Of a stretch of 6,167 nucleotides of DNA, positions 1 to 5,753 are shown in pieces. Position 1 is the stretch's first letter. The number at the start of each line of letters is the position of its first letter. Both the position numbers and the translations under genes were made by a program. Location: the NCBI GenBank assembly GCA_017536845.1, contig JAFWCP010000084.1:1-6167 (forward strand), in the 5' to 3' direction. The notes under the pieces were generated by a model. That model searched no databases. It was not told the origin of the DNA and worked only from the letters and a program-made list of their open reading frames with translations. The stretch is from Solobacterium sp. Its GTDB lineage: Bacteria > Bacillota_I > Bacilli_A > Erysipelotrichales > Erysipelotrichaceae.

Positions 1-2695
1 GAGAGATCGCCATACCGAAGCCGAATTCGGCGTTGTCTTCGAACAGGGAGTTCGCCCACGCGACACCCTCGCCGTTCTTGTCGATGACAAACGGTGTGGA
101 AGGTGTGGACGAGCAGTAAATCATGGAGCAGCCTGTTGCGTTGGCAACGAGCATGTCCTTACCGAACAGCTGGGATGCCAGTCTGTAGTACGGTGCTTCT
201 CCGCAGCCCGGGCAGCAGCCGGAAACTTCGAAGTAAGGCATCTGCAGAGAAGATTCCTGAACAGTATTCGGACGTGCGTACTGAGGCTTGTACTCTGTTT
301 CCTTATAGAGATAATCGGCCAGAGGATCCTGGTTGAGCTGTGTGTTGACATCAGCCGCATAGAGAGCCTTGGTCGGGCAGACTGTTAAGCAGACGCCGCA
401 GCCTACGCAGTTGCTCGGGGAGACCTGGATTCTGTATACCAGACCGTCAGCGGCAGCACCCGGATAAGCGGCAAGCTTCTTCTGATCGACAGTTGTGAAT
501 TCAATGCCGTTCGCAGCAGCGATTTCGGCAGCCTTGGCAGCCTCATCAGCGTTGAGCAGGAACGGACGGATGGTTGCGTGCGGGCACGCGAATGCACACT
601 GACCGCAGGCGACGCACTTGGAAGCATCCCAGCCCGGAACCTGAACGGCAATGTTTCTCTTTTCACGGAATGCAACATTCTCAGGGATGGAGCCGTCGAG
701 GACATCATACTTGAGGAATGAGGATACCGGCATGTCATAACCTTCAAGAGCGTTGATTCTCTGCAGGTTGTTGTCGAAGTATTCGTCACCGGTCTTGACG
801 ATCAGGCTTGCCTCATAAGGCAGATCCTTCCATTCCGGCTTGACTTCGACCTTGACCAGGCCTTCGTTGCCCTTGTCAATCGCCGCACAGTTGTTGTTGA
901 CGACGTCTTCACCCTTACGGGCATAGGTATGACGGGCAGAATCCTTCATGAGTTCGAGGGATCTCTCATACGGCATGATCTGCTCGTTGAGAGCGAAGAA
1001 CGCACTCTGCAGGATGGTGTTGGTATGACGGCCCATGTGGGTTTCCTGCGCCAGCTTGGTCGCGTTGATGATGTAGAAGTTGGCCTTCTTTGCAGCCAGG
1101 CTTGCAAGCATTCTGTTCGGCAGTCTGTCTTCGATTTCTTCTGCCGGAATGGTTGTATTGAGCAGGAATGTGCCGCCTTCCTTCAGGTTGCGGACCATGT
1201 CGAACTTGAAGCAGTAGCTGTCAAGTGAGCAGGAGATGAAGTCTGCCTTGTCAACATAGTACGGGGAATGAATCGGGCTCTTGCCGAAACGCAGATGGCT
1301 TCTTGTGACGCCGCCGGCCTTCTTGGAGTCGTAAGCAAAGTAAGCCTGGGAATACAGATCGGTGTTGTTGCCGATGATCTTGACGGTGGACTTGTTGGCA
1401 CCGACTGTACCGTCGGAACCCAGACCGTAGAACAGGCAGCTTGTGTAATCTGTCTCGATGTCCAGCGGTGCCGGTTCGAGGGACAGGCCGGTAACATCGT
1501 CTTCGATACCGATGGTGAATTCTTCCTTCGGTGCATCTTTCTTGAGTTCTTCAAATACGCCGTTGATGTGAGCCGGGTTGGTATCCTTGGAGGACAGACC
1601 GTAACGGCCGCCGACGATTGTGAGGTCCTTATGATTTCTTAATGCATAAACGACATCGAGGAACAGCGGTTCTCTTGCGCCCTGCTCCTTTGCACGGTCG
1701 AGAACAGCAATCTTCTTGACGGTTGCAGGCAGAACAGCTTCGAGATACTTGACGGAGAACGGACGATACAGATAAACCTTGATCAGACCGACCTTCTCGC
1801 CTCTCTTGACGAGTTCATTGATTGTTTTTGTGATGGTGTCTGTGACAGAACCCATCGCGATGATGATTCTTTCGGCATCCGGAGCACCGACATAAACAAA
1901 CGGTGCATAAGTTCTGCCGGTGTGCTCGCTGACAGCCTTCATGTACTTCTCGGCGATTTCCGGAACAGCTTCAAAATGCTTGTTCTGTGCTTCGGAAGCC
2001 TGGAAGTAGATGTCGTCGTTCTGCGAGCCGCCTCTTGTGATCGGGTTGGTGTGCGGGTTCAGCGCCTTCTTGCGGAACGCTTCAACCTTGTCCATAGGCA
2101 ACAGGCTCTTCAGGAAATCGTAGTCCATGACTTCGATCTTGTCGATTTCATGGGATGTACGGAAACCGTCGAAGAAATGCATGACAGCAACACTGCCGTC
2201 AATTGCGATCAGGTGAGCAACGCCCGCCAGGTCCATACAGTCCTGAACGGAGTGCGAGCACAGCATGACCATGCCGGTCTGACGGCATGCATACACGTCC
2301 TGATGATCGCCGAAGATGCTCAGTGTGTGAGTAGCAAGGGATCTGGCTGCAACATGGATAACGCCCGGCAGCAGTTCGCCCTTGAGTTTATAGAGATTCG
2401 GAATCATCAGCAGAAGTCCCTGGGAAGCGGTGAAAGAAGCCGCCAGGGAGCCTGCCTGCAGCGCACCGTGAACAGCACCTGCGGCGCCGCCTTCGGACTG
2501 CATTTCAACGACCTTTACCTTGTCGCCGAATACGTTCTTTCTGCCTGCGGTAGCCCAGGCATCAATGTTTTCCGCCATCGGGGATGACGGTGTAATGGGA
2601 TAAATACCGGCTACTTCCGTAAATGCATACGCAGAATGCGCAGTCGCGGTATTACCGTCCATTGCTTCGAAAACCTTTTTGTTTTCAGTAGTCAT
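1..2695 (-). CDS. nifJ: Pyruvate:ferredoxin (flavodoxin) oxidoreductase, N-terminal ~898 residues, truncated by window edge
   Basis: This enzyme oxidises pyruvate with CoA to acetyl-CoA and CO2, passing electrons to ferredoxin or flavodoxin in the cytoplasm. It uses thiamine diphosphate and three 4Fe-4S clusters. About 898 codons are open from ATG 2695 to the left edge. The family is usually about 1170-1200 residues, so the C-terminal quarter is missing from view. Visible landmarks are YPITPSSPMAE (residues 32-42, pyruvate/TPP domain I), MQSEGGAAGAVHGA (65-78, candidate catalytic Glu68), FTASQGLLLMIPN, IFGDHQDV, and YGLGSDGTVGANK (423 on, domain III). Two ferredoxin-type CxxCxxCxxxCP motifs start at Cys694 and Cys763. 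CxxCGE at Cys828/Cys831 plus Cys856 in NATGC match the proximal-cluster ligands in order and spacing; the fourth ligand lies outside the window. The start is supported by AGGAGG at 2700-2705. No frameshift was found at the places checked. Oddities are Ala in GEAP where Thr is usual, and extra Cys827 and Cys861. Confidence 0.97.
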   Translation of the reverse strand, partial: MTTENKKVFEAMDGNTATAHSAYAFTEVAGIYPITPSSPMAENIDAWATAGRKNVFGDKVKVVEMQSEGGAAGAVHGALQAGSLAASFTASQGLLLMIPNLYKLKGELLPGVIHVAARSLATHTLSIFGDHQDVYACRQTGMVMLCSHSVQDCMDLAGVAHLIAIDGSVAVMHFFDGFRTSHEIDKIEVMDYDFLKSLLPMDKVEAFRKKALNPHTNPITRGGSQNDDIYFQASEAQNKHFEAVPEIAEKYMKAVSEHTGRTYAPFVYVGAPDAERIIIAMGSVTDTITKTINELVKRGEKVGLIKVYLYRPFSVKYLEAVLPATVKKIAVLDRAKEQGAREPLFLDVVYALRNHKDLTIVGGRYGLSSKDTNPAHINGVFEELKKDAPKEEFTIGIEDDVTGLSLEPAPLDIETDYTSCLFYGLGSDGTVGANKSTVKIIGNNTDLYSQAYFAYDSKKAGGVTRSHLRFGKSPIHSPYYVDKADFISCSLDSYCFKFDMVRNLKEGGTFLLNTTIPAEEIEDRLPNRMLASLAAKKANFYIINATKLAQETHMGRHTNTILQSAFFALNEQIMPYERSLELMKDSARHTYARKGEDVVNNNCAAIDKGNEGLVKVEVKPEWKDLPYEASLIVKTGDEYFDNNLQRINALEGYDMPVSSFLKYDVLDGSIPENVAFREKRNIAVQVPGWDASKCVACGQCAFACPHATIRPFLLNADEAAKAAEIAAANGIEFTTVDQKKLAAYPGAAADGLVYRIQVSPSNCVGCGVCLTVCPTKALYAADVNTQLNQDPLADYLYKETEYKPQYARPNTVQESSLQMPYFEVSGCCPGCGEAPYYRLASQLFGKDMLVANATGCSMIYCSSTPSTPFVIDKNGEGVAWANSLFEDNAEFGFGMAIS

Positions 2696-2699
2696 ATGT

Positions 2700-2705
2700 C
2701 CTCCT
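2700..2705 (-). promoter_or_regulatory. Ribosome binding site of nifJ
   Basis: AGGAGG on the minus strand, followed by ACAT and then ATG at 2695. This near-perfect Shine-Dalgarno sequence fixes the nifJ start. Confidence 0.9.
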
Positions 2706-2720
2706 GTTTTTGCTTCATAT

Positions 2721-2750
2721 ATTATACTCTATGCATTAGAAAACTGTCCC
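2721..2750 (-). promoter_or_regulatory. Sigma-A-type promoter of nifJ
   Basis: On the minus strand, GGGACA (2745-2750) is followed by an 18-nt spacer and a perfect TATAAT (2721-2726). The predicted start site near 2714 gives a 5' UTR of about 20 nt carrying the AGGAGG site. The -10 is consensus and the -35 matches 4 of 6. With the terminator at 2806-2858 upstream, this suggests nifJ is transcribed independently of yneF. Confidence 0.7.
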
Positions 2751-2805
2751 GCGAATTTATGGTCTATCCCCGGTTTTTGATGGATGATCCAATCAGATGA
2801 CAAAG

Positions 2806-2858
2806 AATGAAAAAAACGGTTTTGAAATTCGCTGTGCTTTTTTCTGAAAACCGTTTTC
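2806..2858 (-). terminator. Intrinsic terminator downstream of yneF
   Basis: On the minus strand the arms AAAACGGTTTT (2847-2857) and AAAACCGTTTT (2813-2823) are reverse complements, 11 bp, separated by a 23-nt loop. The second arm runs directly into a T tract (2810-2816 on the complement). The hairpin begins about 40 nt after the yneF stop. Each arm is itself nearly palindromic, and an outer 8-bp inverted repeat (2793-2800 with 2857-2864) surrounds most of it, so other folds are possible. The stem is AU-rich, so strength is uncertain. Confidence 0.65.
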
Positions 2859-2896
2859 ATCTGACTTATGAAACTTTACAAAACGTCCCTGCGCCG

Positions 2897-3109
2897 CTAC
2901 TTCTTCAGATTCCGCATGACCTGACGGATCTGCGCTTCGCTTGGCTTTCTCCCCATCTGCATGAACATGGCACGGATCATCTTTTCATCGATCGGCGGAT
3001 GTTCACGAAGCTCCTTTTCAAAGTGCTTCTTGGTCAGGAAGAATGTTGCTACGGCCGAAATTGCCGCACCGGCCAGGAACCAGGCCAGTGATGTCCAAAA
3101 TGCTGTCAT
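2897..3109 (-). CDS. yneF: YneF family (UPF0154) small membrane protein
   Basis: A 70-residue protein that I recognise as the YneF/UPF0154 family of Firmicutes (about 70-75 residues). Residues about 4-23 are hydrophobic (SLAWFLAGAAISAVATFFL) and would form one N-terminal transmembrane helix. A short basic linker, KKHFEKEL, follows. The family-typical cytosolic tail carries HPPIDEKMIRAMFMQMGRKPSE (given here in parts: PPIDEKMIR, then MQMGRKPS) and a C-terminal helix ending in NLKK. The start is supported by GAGGTG at 3117-3122, 7 nt upstream of ATG 3109. The gene has its own promoter and a terminator, so it looks monocistronic. The family has no firmly established function; a role at the membrane is inferred from the helix only. 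Confidence 0.9.
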   Translation of the reverse strand: MTAFWTSLAWFLAGAAISAVATFFLTKKHFEKELREHPPIDEKMIRAMFMQMGRKPSEAQIRQVMRNLKK

Positions 3110-3116
3110 ATACGCT

Positions 3117-3122
3117 CACCTC
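3117..3122 (-). promoter_or_regulatory. Ribosome binding site of yneF
   Basis: GAGGTG on the minus strand, 7 nt before the ATG at 3109. It supports that start codon for the 70-residue protein. Confidence 0.75.
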
Positions 3123-3136
3123 AAATAACGGCATTC

Positions 3137-3165
3137 ATTTTACCCCGTCATGTTATGAATTGCAA
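3137..3165 (-). promoter_or_regulatory. Candidate promoter of yneF
   Basis: On the minus strand, TTGCAA (3160-3165), a 17-nt spacer and TAAAAT (3137-3142) form a sigma-A-like promoter. It sits between the terminator of the upstream RNA and the yneF ribosome binding site. The predicted start is near 3130, giving a leader of about 20 nt. Both boxes are one or two bases off consensus. Confidence 0.55.
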
Positions 3166-3188
3166 TACCCGCGCACCTGCCTGTCAGA

Positions 3189-3222
3189 AAAGGAAAAACC
3201 GCAGCTTCACACTGCGGTTTCC
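3189..3222 (-). terminator. Intrinsic terminator of the structured RNA
   Basis: The arms AAACCGCAG (3196-3204) and CTGCGGTTT (3212-3220), 9 bp with a 7-nt loop, form a GC-rich hairpin. On the minus strand it is followed by TTTTTCCTTTTC. The U-rich side is on the minus strand, so it ends transcription coming from the right, where no intact protein gene lies. This is one reason to call a non-coding RNA at 3232-3386. Confidence 0.8.
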
Positions 3223-3290
3223 TCAGATCTGATGCCGAAGGGGTGATATATGTCCCCTCTTCTGTAGAGGTGTGTGTCCTTGGTCATTCA

Positions 3291-3346
3291 TCAGGATTCC
3301 CGGCCGTACCGGGCTTTCAACACAGAAATCTCCAGTCAGGATTCCC
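3291..3346 (-). repeat. 11-bp direct repeat GGGAATCCTGA within the structured RNA
   Basis: Identical 11-mers at 3336-3346 and 3291-3301 on the minus strand, 45 nt apart, one in each arm of the predicted long hairpin flanking its apex. The core GGAATCC is nearly self-complementary, so the two copies could pair with each other (6 of 7 bases) in an alternative fold. Confidence 0.7.
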
Positions 3347-3390
3347 TTATATCAAAATGTAGGAAAAATAATTAATCCTCCGGCATAAGT

Positions 3391-3419
3391 ATTATAATCG
3401 ACCGTTCTTTCATTGTACA
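3391..3419 (-). promoter_or_regulatory. Promoter of the structured RNA
   Basis: On the minus strand, TGTACA (3414-3419), a 17-nt spacer and a perfect TATAAT (3391-3396). The expected start falls at about 3384-3386, exactly where the closing stem of the predicted RNA begins. That agreement between independent signals supports both calls. Confidence 0.75.
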
Positions 3420-3430
3420 GTCTTGACAAA

Positions 3431-3860
3431 TCAGGTTGTTGGCGTTATGAAATGAGGGATAGCCTCTGTCATGAGTGATAAAGCCAGGACCTGTGCAGGG
3501 TCCTGTTTCTTATCCTGCTGCAAACCCCTTCCCGTAAACTGTCTGCGTACCGCAGAGGACATACGCAGGGCAATGATGACAGGAATCGTCATCAGAAAAG
3601 ATGAAAGGATGTGGGAGCCCTTCAGGTCAAGCAGAGCATCCCGCTTTTCATCATGCCGGAATAGACCCTATGCCGGCATAACGCCATAAAACCTTCAGCA
3701 GCCCGATCTTGTCTTTTCGCATTACATCATCCAGCAATAACGCGCCTCCTGCTCCAAAGCAAAGGAACACAGGGATTTCAGCCTTGAGGCCAGGACAGCC
3801 GCAGGCACACACAGCCCAGGAAGGACGGATACGGCTGGCATCAATGAGACAGCCGATAAA
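3431..3860 (-). pseudogene. Decayed remnant of a fructose-type PTS EIIC gene
   Basis: No intact gene is present, but minus-strand translation gives pieces in the order expected for the fructose-family PTS membrane subunit (EIIC). The clearest is an open segment at 3434-3667 (78 codons between a TAG and a TGA). It reads TIPVIIALRMSSAVRRQF and then VLALSLMTEAIPHF. From memory, E. coli FruA has a VPPLxxxLATxxxRRKF block and then VLGLxxISEGAIPF at nearly the same spacing. Upstream in other frames are IGCLID (about 3850) and VLPGLCVPAAVL...RLKSL (about 3770-3830), resembling the GTLIVG and GPPVAAL...WLxSL stretches. The last block to TEAIPHF spans about 107 codons against about 95 in the family. 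The Gly of TEGAIP is missing, frames are broken, and the EIIA/EIIB parts, the N-terminal part of EIIC and everything after AIPF are absent. The match was made by eye. Confidence 0.45.
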
Positions 3861-3960
3861 TGACATTTCATTCCGTTGTTTCTCCCACGTATCATTACAG
3901 TGCACTCGTAAATACATTTCATTCACAGAAGGCTTTCTCTGCAGCAACTCTGTGACAGAA
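3861..3960. other. Spacer with no recognised feature
   Basis: Between the PTS-like remnant and the aspS terminator I see no ribosome binding site with a convincing reading frame, no tRNA and no clear promoter. It may be further degraded coding sequence, but I could not match it to anything. Confidence 0.4.
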
Positions 3961-3989
3961 AGAAAACAGGACATCCTGAAGATGTCCTG
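3961..3989 (-). terminator. Intrinsic terminator of the hisS-aspS operon
   Basis: The perfect 9-bp inverted repeat CAGGACATC (3967-3975) and GATGTCCTG (3981-3989) has a 5-nt loop. On the minus strand it is followed by TTTTCTTTCT. It starts 9 nt after the aspS stop codon and matches the standard form of a Rho-independent terminator. Confidence 0.9.
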
Positions 3990-3997
3990 CTGATCTG

Positions 3998-5749
3998 TTA
4001 CTTCTTGTCGACGATCGCGATGCCCAGCAGATCCAGCTGTGCCTGATCGACGATGTTGGGAGATTCGCTCATCAGGTCGAGCGAACTGTTGGTGGTCGGG
4101 AAAGCGACGACATCGCGGATGTTGTCGGTCTCCGCCAGGCACATGACCAGACGCTCAAGGCCGATGCCGGTGCCGCCATGGGGCGGCGTGCCGTAACGGA
4201 AGGCGTCCAGGAAGAAGCCGAACTTCTGTTTGGCCTGTTCCATGGTCAGGCCGATGGCCTCAAATACCTTCTCCTGCAGTTCGGAATCGTGGATACGGAT
4301 GGATCCGGAAGACAGTTCATAGCCGTTGAGGACAAGGTCATACGCACGGGAAGAGACATTGCCCTGGTCGTGGAAGAGCTCATCATAGTTCTTGATGTTC
4401 GGGGCGGTAAAAGGATGATGGCAGGCAACCCATCTCTGATCCTCTTCGCTCCATTCGAACATCGGGAAATCAGTGACCCAGCAGAACTTCAGCACGGAGC
4501 TGTCAACAAGGTTCTGCTCATGGGCAAGCCTGACGCGCAGGGCGCCCAAAGCCGCCTGAACGACAGACGCCTTATCCGCAATCACCAGCACCAGGTCATT
4601 GTCCTTTAACTGCAGTTTTTCTTCCACTGCTGCCTTTTCGGCATCGGAGAGCGGCTTGGCAATGCTGCCGGAAAGGACGCCCTTTTCCATCTTCAGATAG
4701 GCCAGCGCCTTGGCCTTGAAGCCATGCTTTACAAAATCCTGCAGCTTGTCGAGGGCCTTGCGGCTGTAGTCGGAAGCGCAGTTTTCAAACTTCAGGGCGC
4801 CGATGCGGCCGCCGTTGTCGATCACGGAACGGAACACCTGGAACTCAGTCTCCGCAAAGATGTCATTGAGATAGCTGATCTCGTTGCCGAAGCGCAGATC
4901 CGGCTTGTCGGAGCCGAAACGTTCCATGGCGTCATGCCAGGTAATGCGTTCAAAGTGGTCTTCGAGGTCTTCCCCTCTGGTGCCCTTGACGATGGCCTTC
5001 ATCATCTTTTCGACAACCCGGAAGACTTCTTCTTCATCCGCAAAGCTCATTTCAATATCAATCTGGGTGAACTCCGGCTGTCTGTCCGCTCTTAAGTCCT
5101 CATCACGGAAGCATCTGGCAATCTGGAAGTACTTTTCCATGCCGGCGATCATGAGCAGCTGCTTGAAGATCTGCGGCGACTGCGGCAGGGCCCAGAACTT
5201 GCCGTTGTAGATACGGGAAGGAACCAGGTAGTCCCTTGCCCCTTCCGGCGTGCTTCTGGCCAGGATCGGGGTTTCCACTTCGATGAAGCCCTCTTCATCC
5301 AGGACGTTGCGGGCGATCATGCAGATCTTGTGGCGCATGATCAGGTTCTTCTGCAGAACGGGACGGCGCAGGTCGAGGTATCTGTACTTGAGCCTTGTAT
5401 CTTCGCTTGTATCCGTGTCATCCGCAATCGTGATCGGGGCGGTTTCCGCCTTGTTCACAATGACGACATCCTCGGCGTGGATCTCGATTTCACCGGTTGC
5501 CAGCTTCGGGTTGGGGTCTTTTCTCTTTACAACAGTGCCTGTCACCTGCAGGATGTATTCATTTCTGACTGCCTTGACCTTTTCTGAGATGTTCTCGTCA
5601 AAGGTAATCTGGGCGATGCCGCTTCTGTCTCTTAAATCAATGAAGATCAGCTGGCCGAAGTCTCTTCTTTTCGCGACCCAGCCGATCAGGGTAACTTTCT
5701 TCCCCTCGTCGCTCAGACGCAGGGTGCCGTTGCCGCATGTTCTTTCCAT
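3998..5749 (-). CDS. aspS: Aspartate--tRNA ligase (AspRS), complete
   Basis: A class II cytoplasmic aminoacyl-tRNA synthetase that charges tRNA-Asp with aspartate using ATP. Its 583 residues match the bacterial AspRS length (about 590). Residues 1-100 form the OB-fold anticodon-binding domain, with GWVAKRRDFGQLIFIDLRDR at about 23-42. RYLDLRRP (123-130) and the motif 1 region EEGFIEVETP (152-161) follow. The flipping-loop block is TPEGARDYLVPSR (167-179) and QSPQIFKQLLM is at 190-200. Motif 2 is FRDEDLRADRQPEFTQ (214-229). The bacterial insertion domain occupies roughly 290-410. HHPFTAP is at 444-450, and motif 3 is GTGIGLERLVM with Arg533. The start ATG lies 4 nt after the hisS stop, and AGGGAG inside the hisS 3' end serves as ribosome binding site. 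Residue 31 is Phe where non-discriminating enzymes have His, so the enzyme may be tRNA-Asp specific; that is inference. Confidence 0.98.
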   Translation of the reverse strand: MERTCGNGTLRLSDEGKKVTLIGWVAKRRDFGQLIFIDLRDRSGIAQITFDENISEKVKAVRNEYILQVTGTVVKRKDPNPKLATGEIEIHAEDVVIVNKAETAPITIADDTDTSEDTRLKYRYLDLRRPVLQKNLIMRHKICMIARNVLDEEGFIEVETPILARSTPEGARDYLVPSRIYNGKFWALPQSPQIFKQLLMIAGMEKYFQIARCFRDEDLRADRQPEFTQIDIEMSFADEEEVFRVVEKMMKAIVKGTRGEDLEDHFERITWHDAMERFGSDKPDLRFGNEISYLNDIFAETEFQVFRSVIDNGGRIGALKFENCASDYSRKALDKLQDFVKHGFKAKALAYLKMEKGVLSGSIAKPLSDAEKAAVEEKLQLKDNDLVLVIADKASVVQAALGALRVRLAHEQNLVDSSVLKFCWVTDFPMFEWSEEDQRWVACHHPFTAPNIKNYDELFHDQGNVSSRAYDLVLNGYELSSGSIRIHDSELQEKVFEAIGLTMEQAKQKFGFFLDAFRYGTPPHGGTGIGLERLVMCLAETDNIRDVVAFPTTNSSLDLMSESPNIVDQAQLDLLGIAIVDKK

Positions 5750-5753
5750 AGTC

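Larger units (their letters stand above)
3189..3386 (-). ncRNA. ssrS: Probable small structured RNA, candidate 6S RNA
   Basis: A transcript of about 195 nt is predicted from a strong minus-strand promoter (3391-3419) to a terminator (3189-3222), with no plausible reading frame. Its first ten bases, ATGCCGGAGG (3377-3386), pair fully (one G-U) with CCTTCGGCAT (3232-3241), closing a 155-nt domain. Inside this are TGATATA/TATATCA (7 bp), a helix of CTG+GAG with CTC+CAG, TGTGT/ACACA, and an apical CCCGG-UACGG-CCGGG hairpin. The result is one long irregular hairpin with a large unpaired A/U-rich stretch near its base. 6S RNA, which sequesters sigma-A RNA polymerase, has this size and shape, and from memory Bacillus carries a 6S gene near aspS. 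The bubble here is lopsided and the closed domain is short for 6S, so another structured RNA is possible. The GGAGG near the 5' end lies in the closing stem and precedes no ORF. Confidence 0.5.

Noticed and set aside
1922..2587. 221-codon plus-strand open frame
   Set aside because: It lies wholly opposite intact, well-recognised PFOR coding sequence, has no clear ribosome binding site and no familiar protein features. The same applies to the plus-strand frames at 94-336, 929-1228 and 1268-1642.
2866..2885. Rex-like operator (TTGTAAA...TTCATAA on the minus strand)
   Set aside because: The half-sites match each other poorly and the spacing differs from known Rex operators. It lies between the yneF stop and its terminator, far from the nifJ promoter.
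3370..3386. GGAGG near the 5' end of the structured RNA as a ribosome binding site
   Set aside because: No ATG, GTG or TTG start follows at useful spacing, and the frame nearest it stops within a few codons. The bases are better explained by the closing stem.
3120..3420. Riboswitch or T-box leader controlling yneF
   Set aside because: The terminator at 3189-3222 is followed by a separate yneF promoter and a short leader. I saw no T-box or known riboswitch core motifs.
3541..3594. Hairpins TCTGCG/CGCAGA and TGATGAC/GTCATCA
   Set aside because: Neither is followed by a T tract on either strand and both fall within the decayed coding segment. They look like chance inverted repeats.
3471..3993. 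Plus-strand open frames at 3471-3689 and 3709-3993
   Set aside because: Neither has a convincing ribosome binding site or recognisable sequence. They run opposite the minus-strand segments that resemble PTS EIIC.
3651..4142. 163-codon minus-strand open frame overlapping the aspS 3' end
   Set aside because: Its first third is an out-of-frame reading of aspS and it then crosses the aspS terminator hairpin. Only its distal part may reflect the PTS-like remnant.
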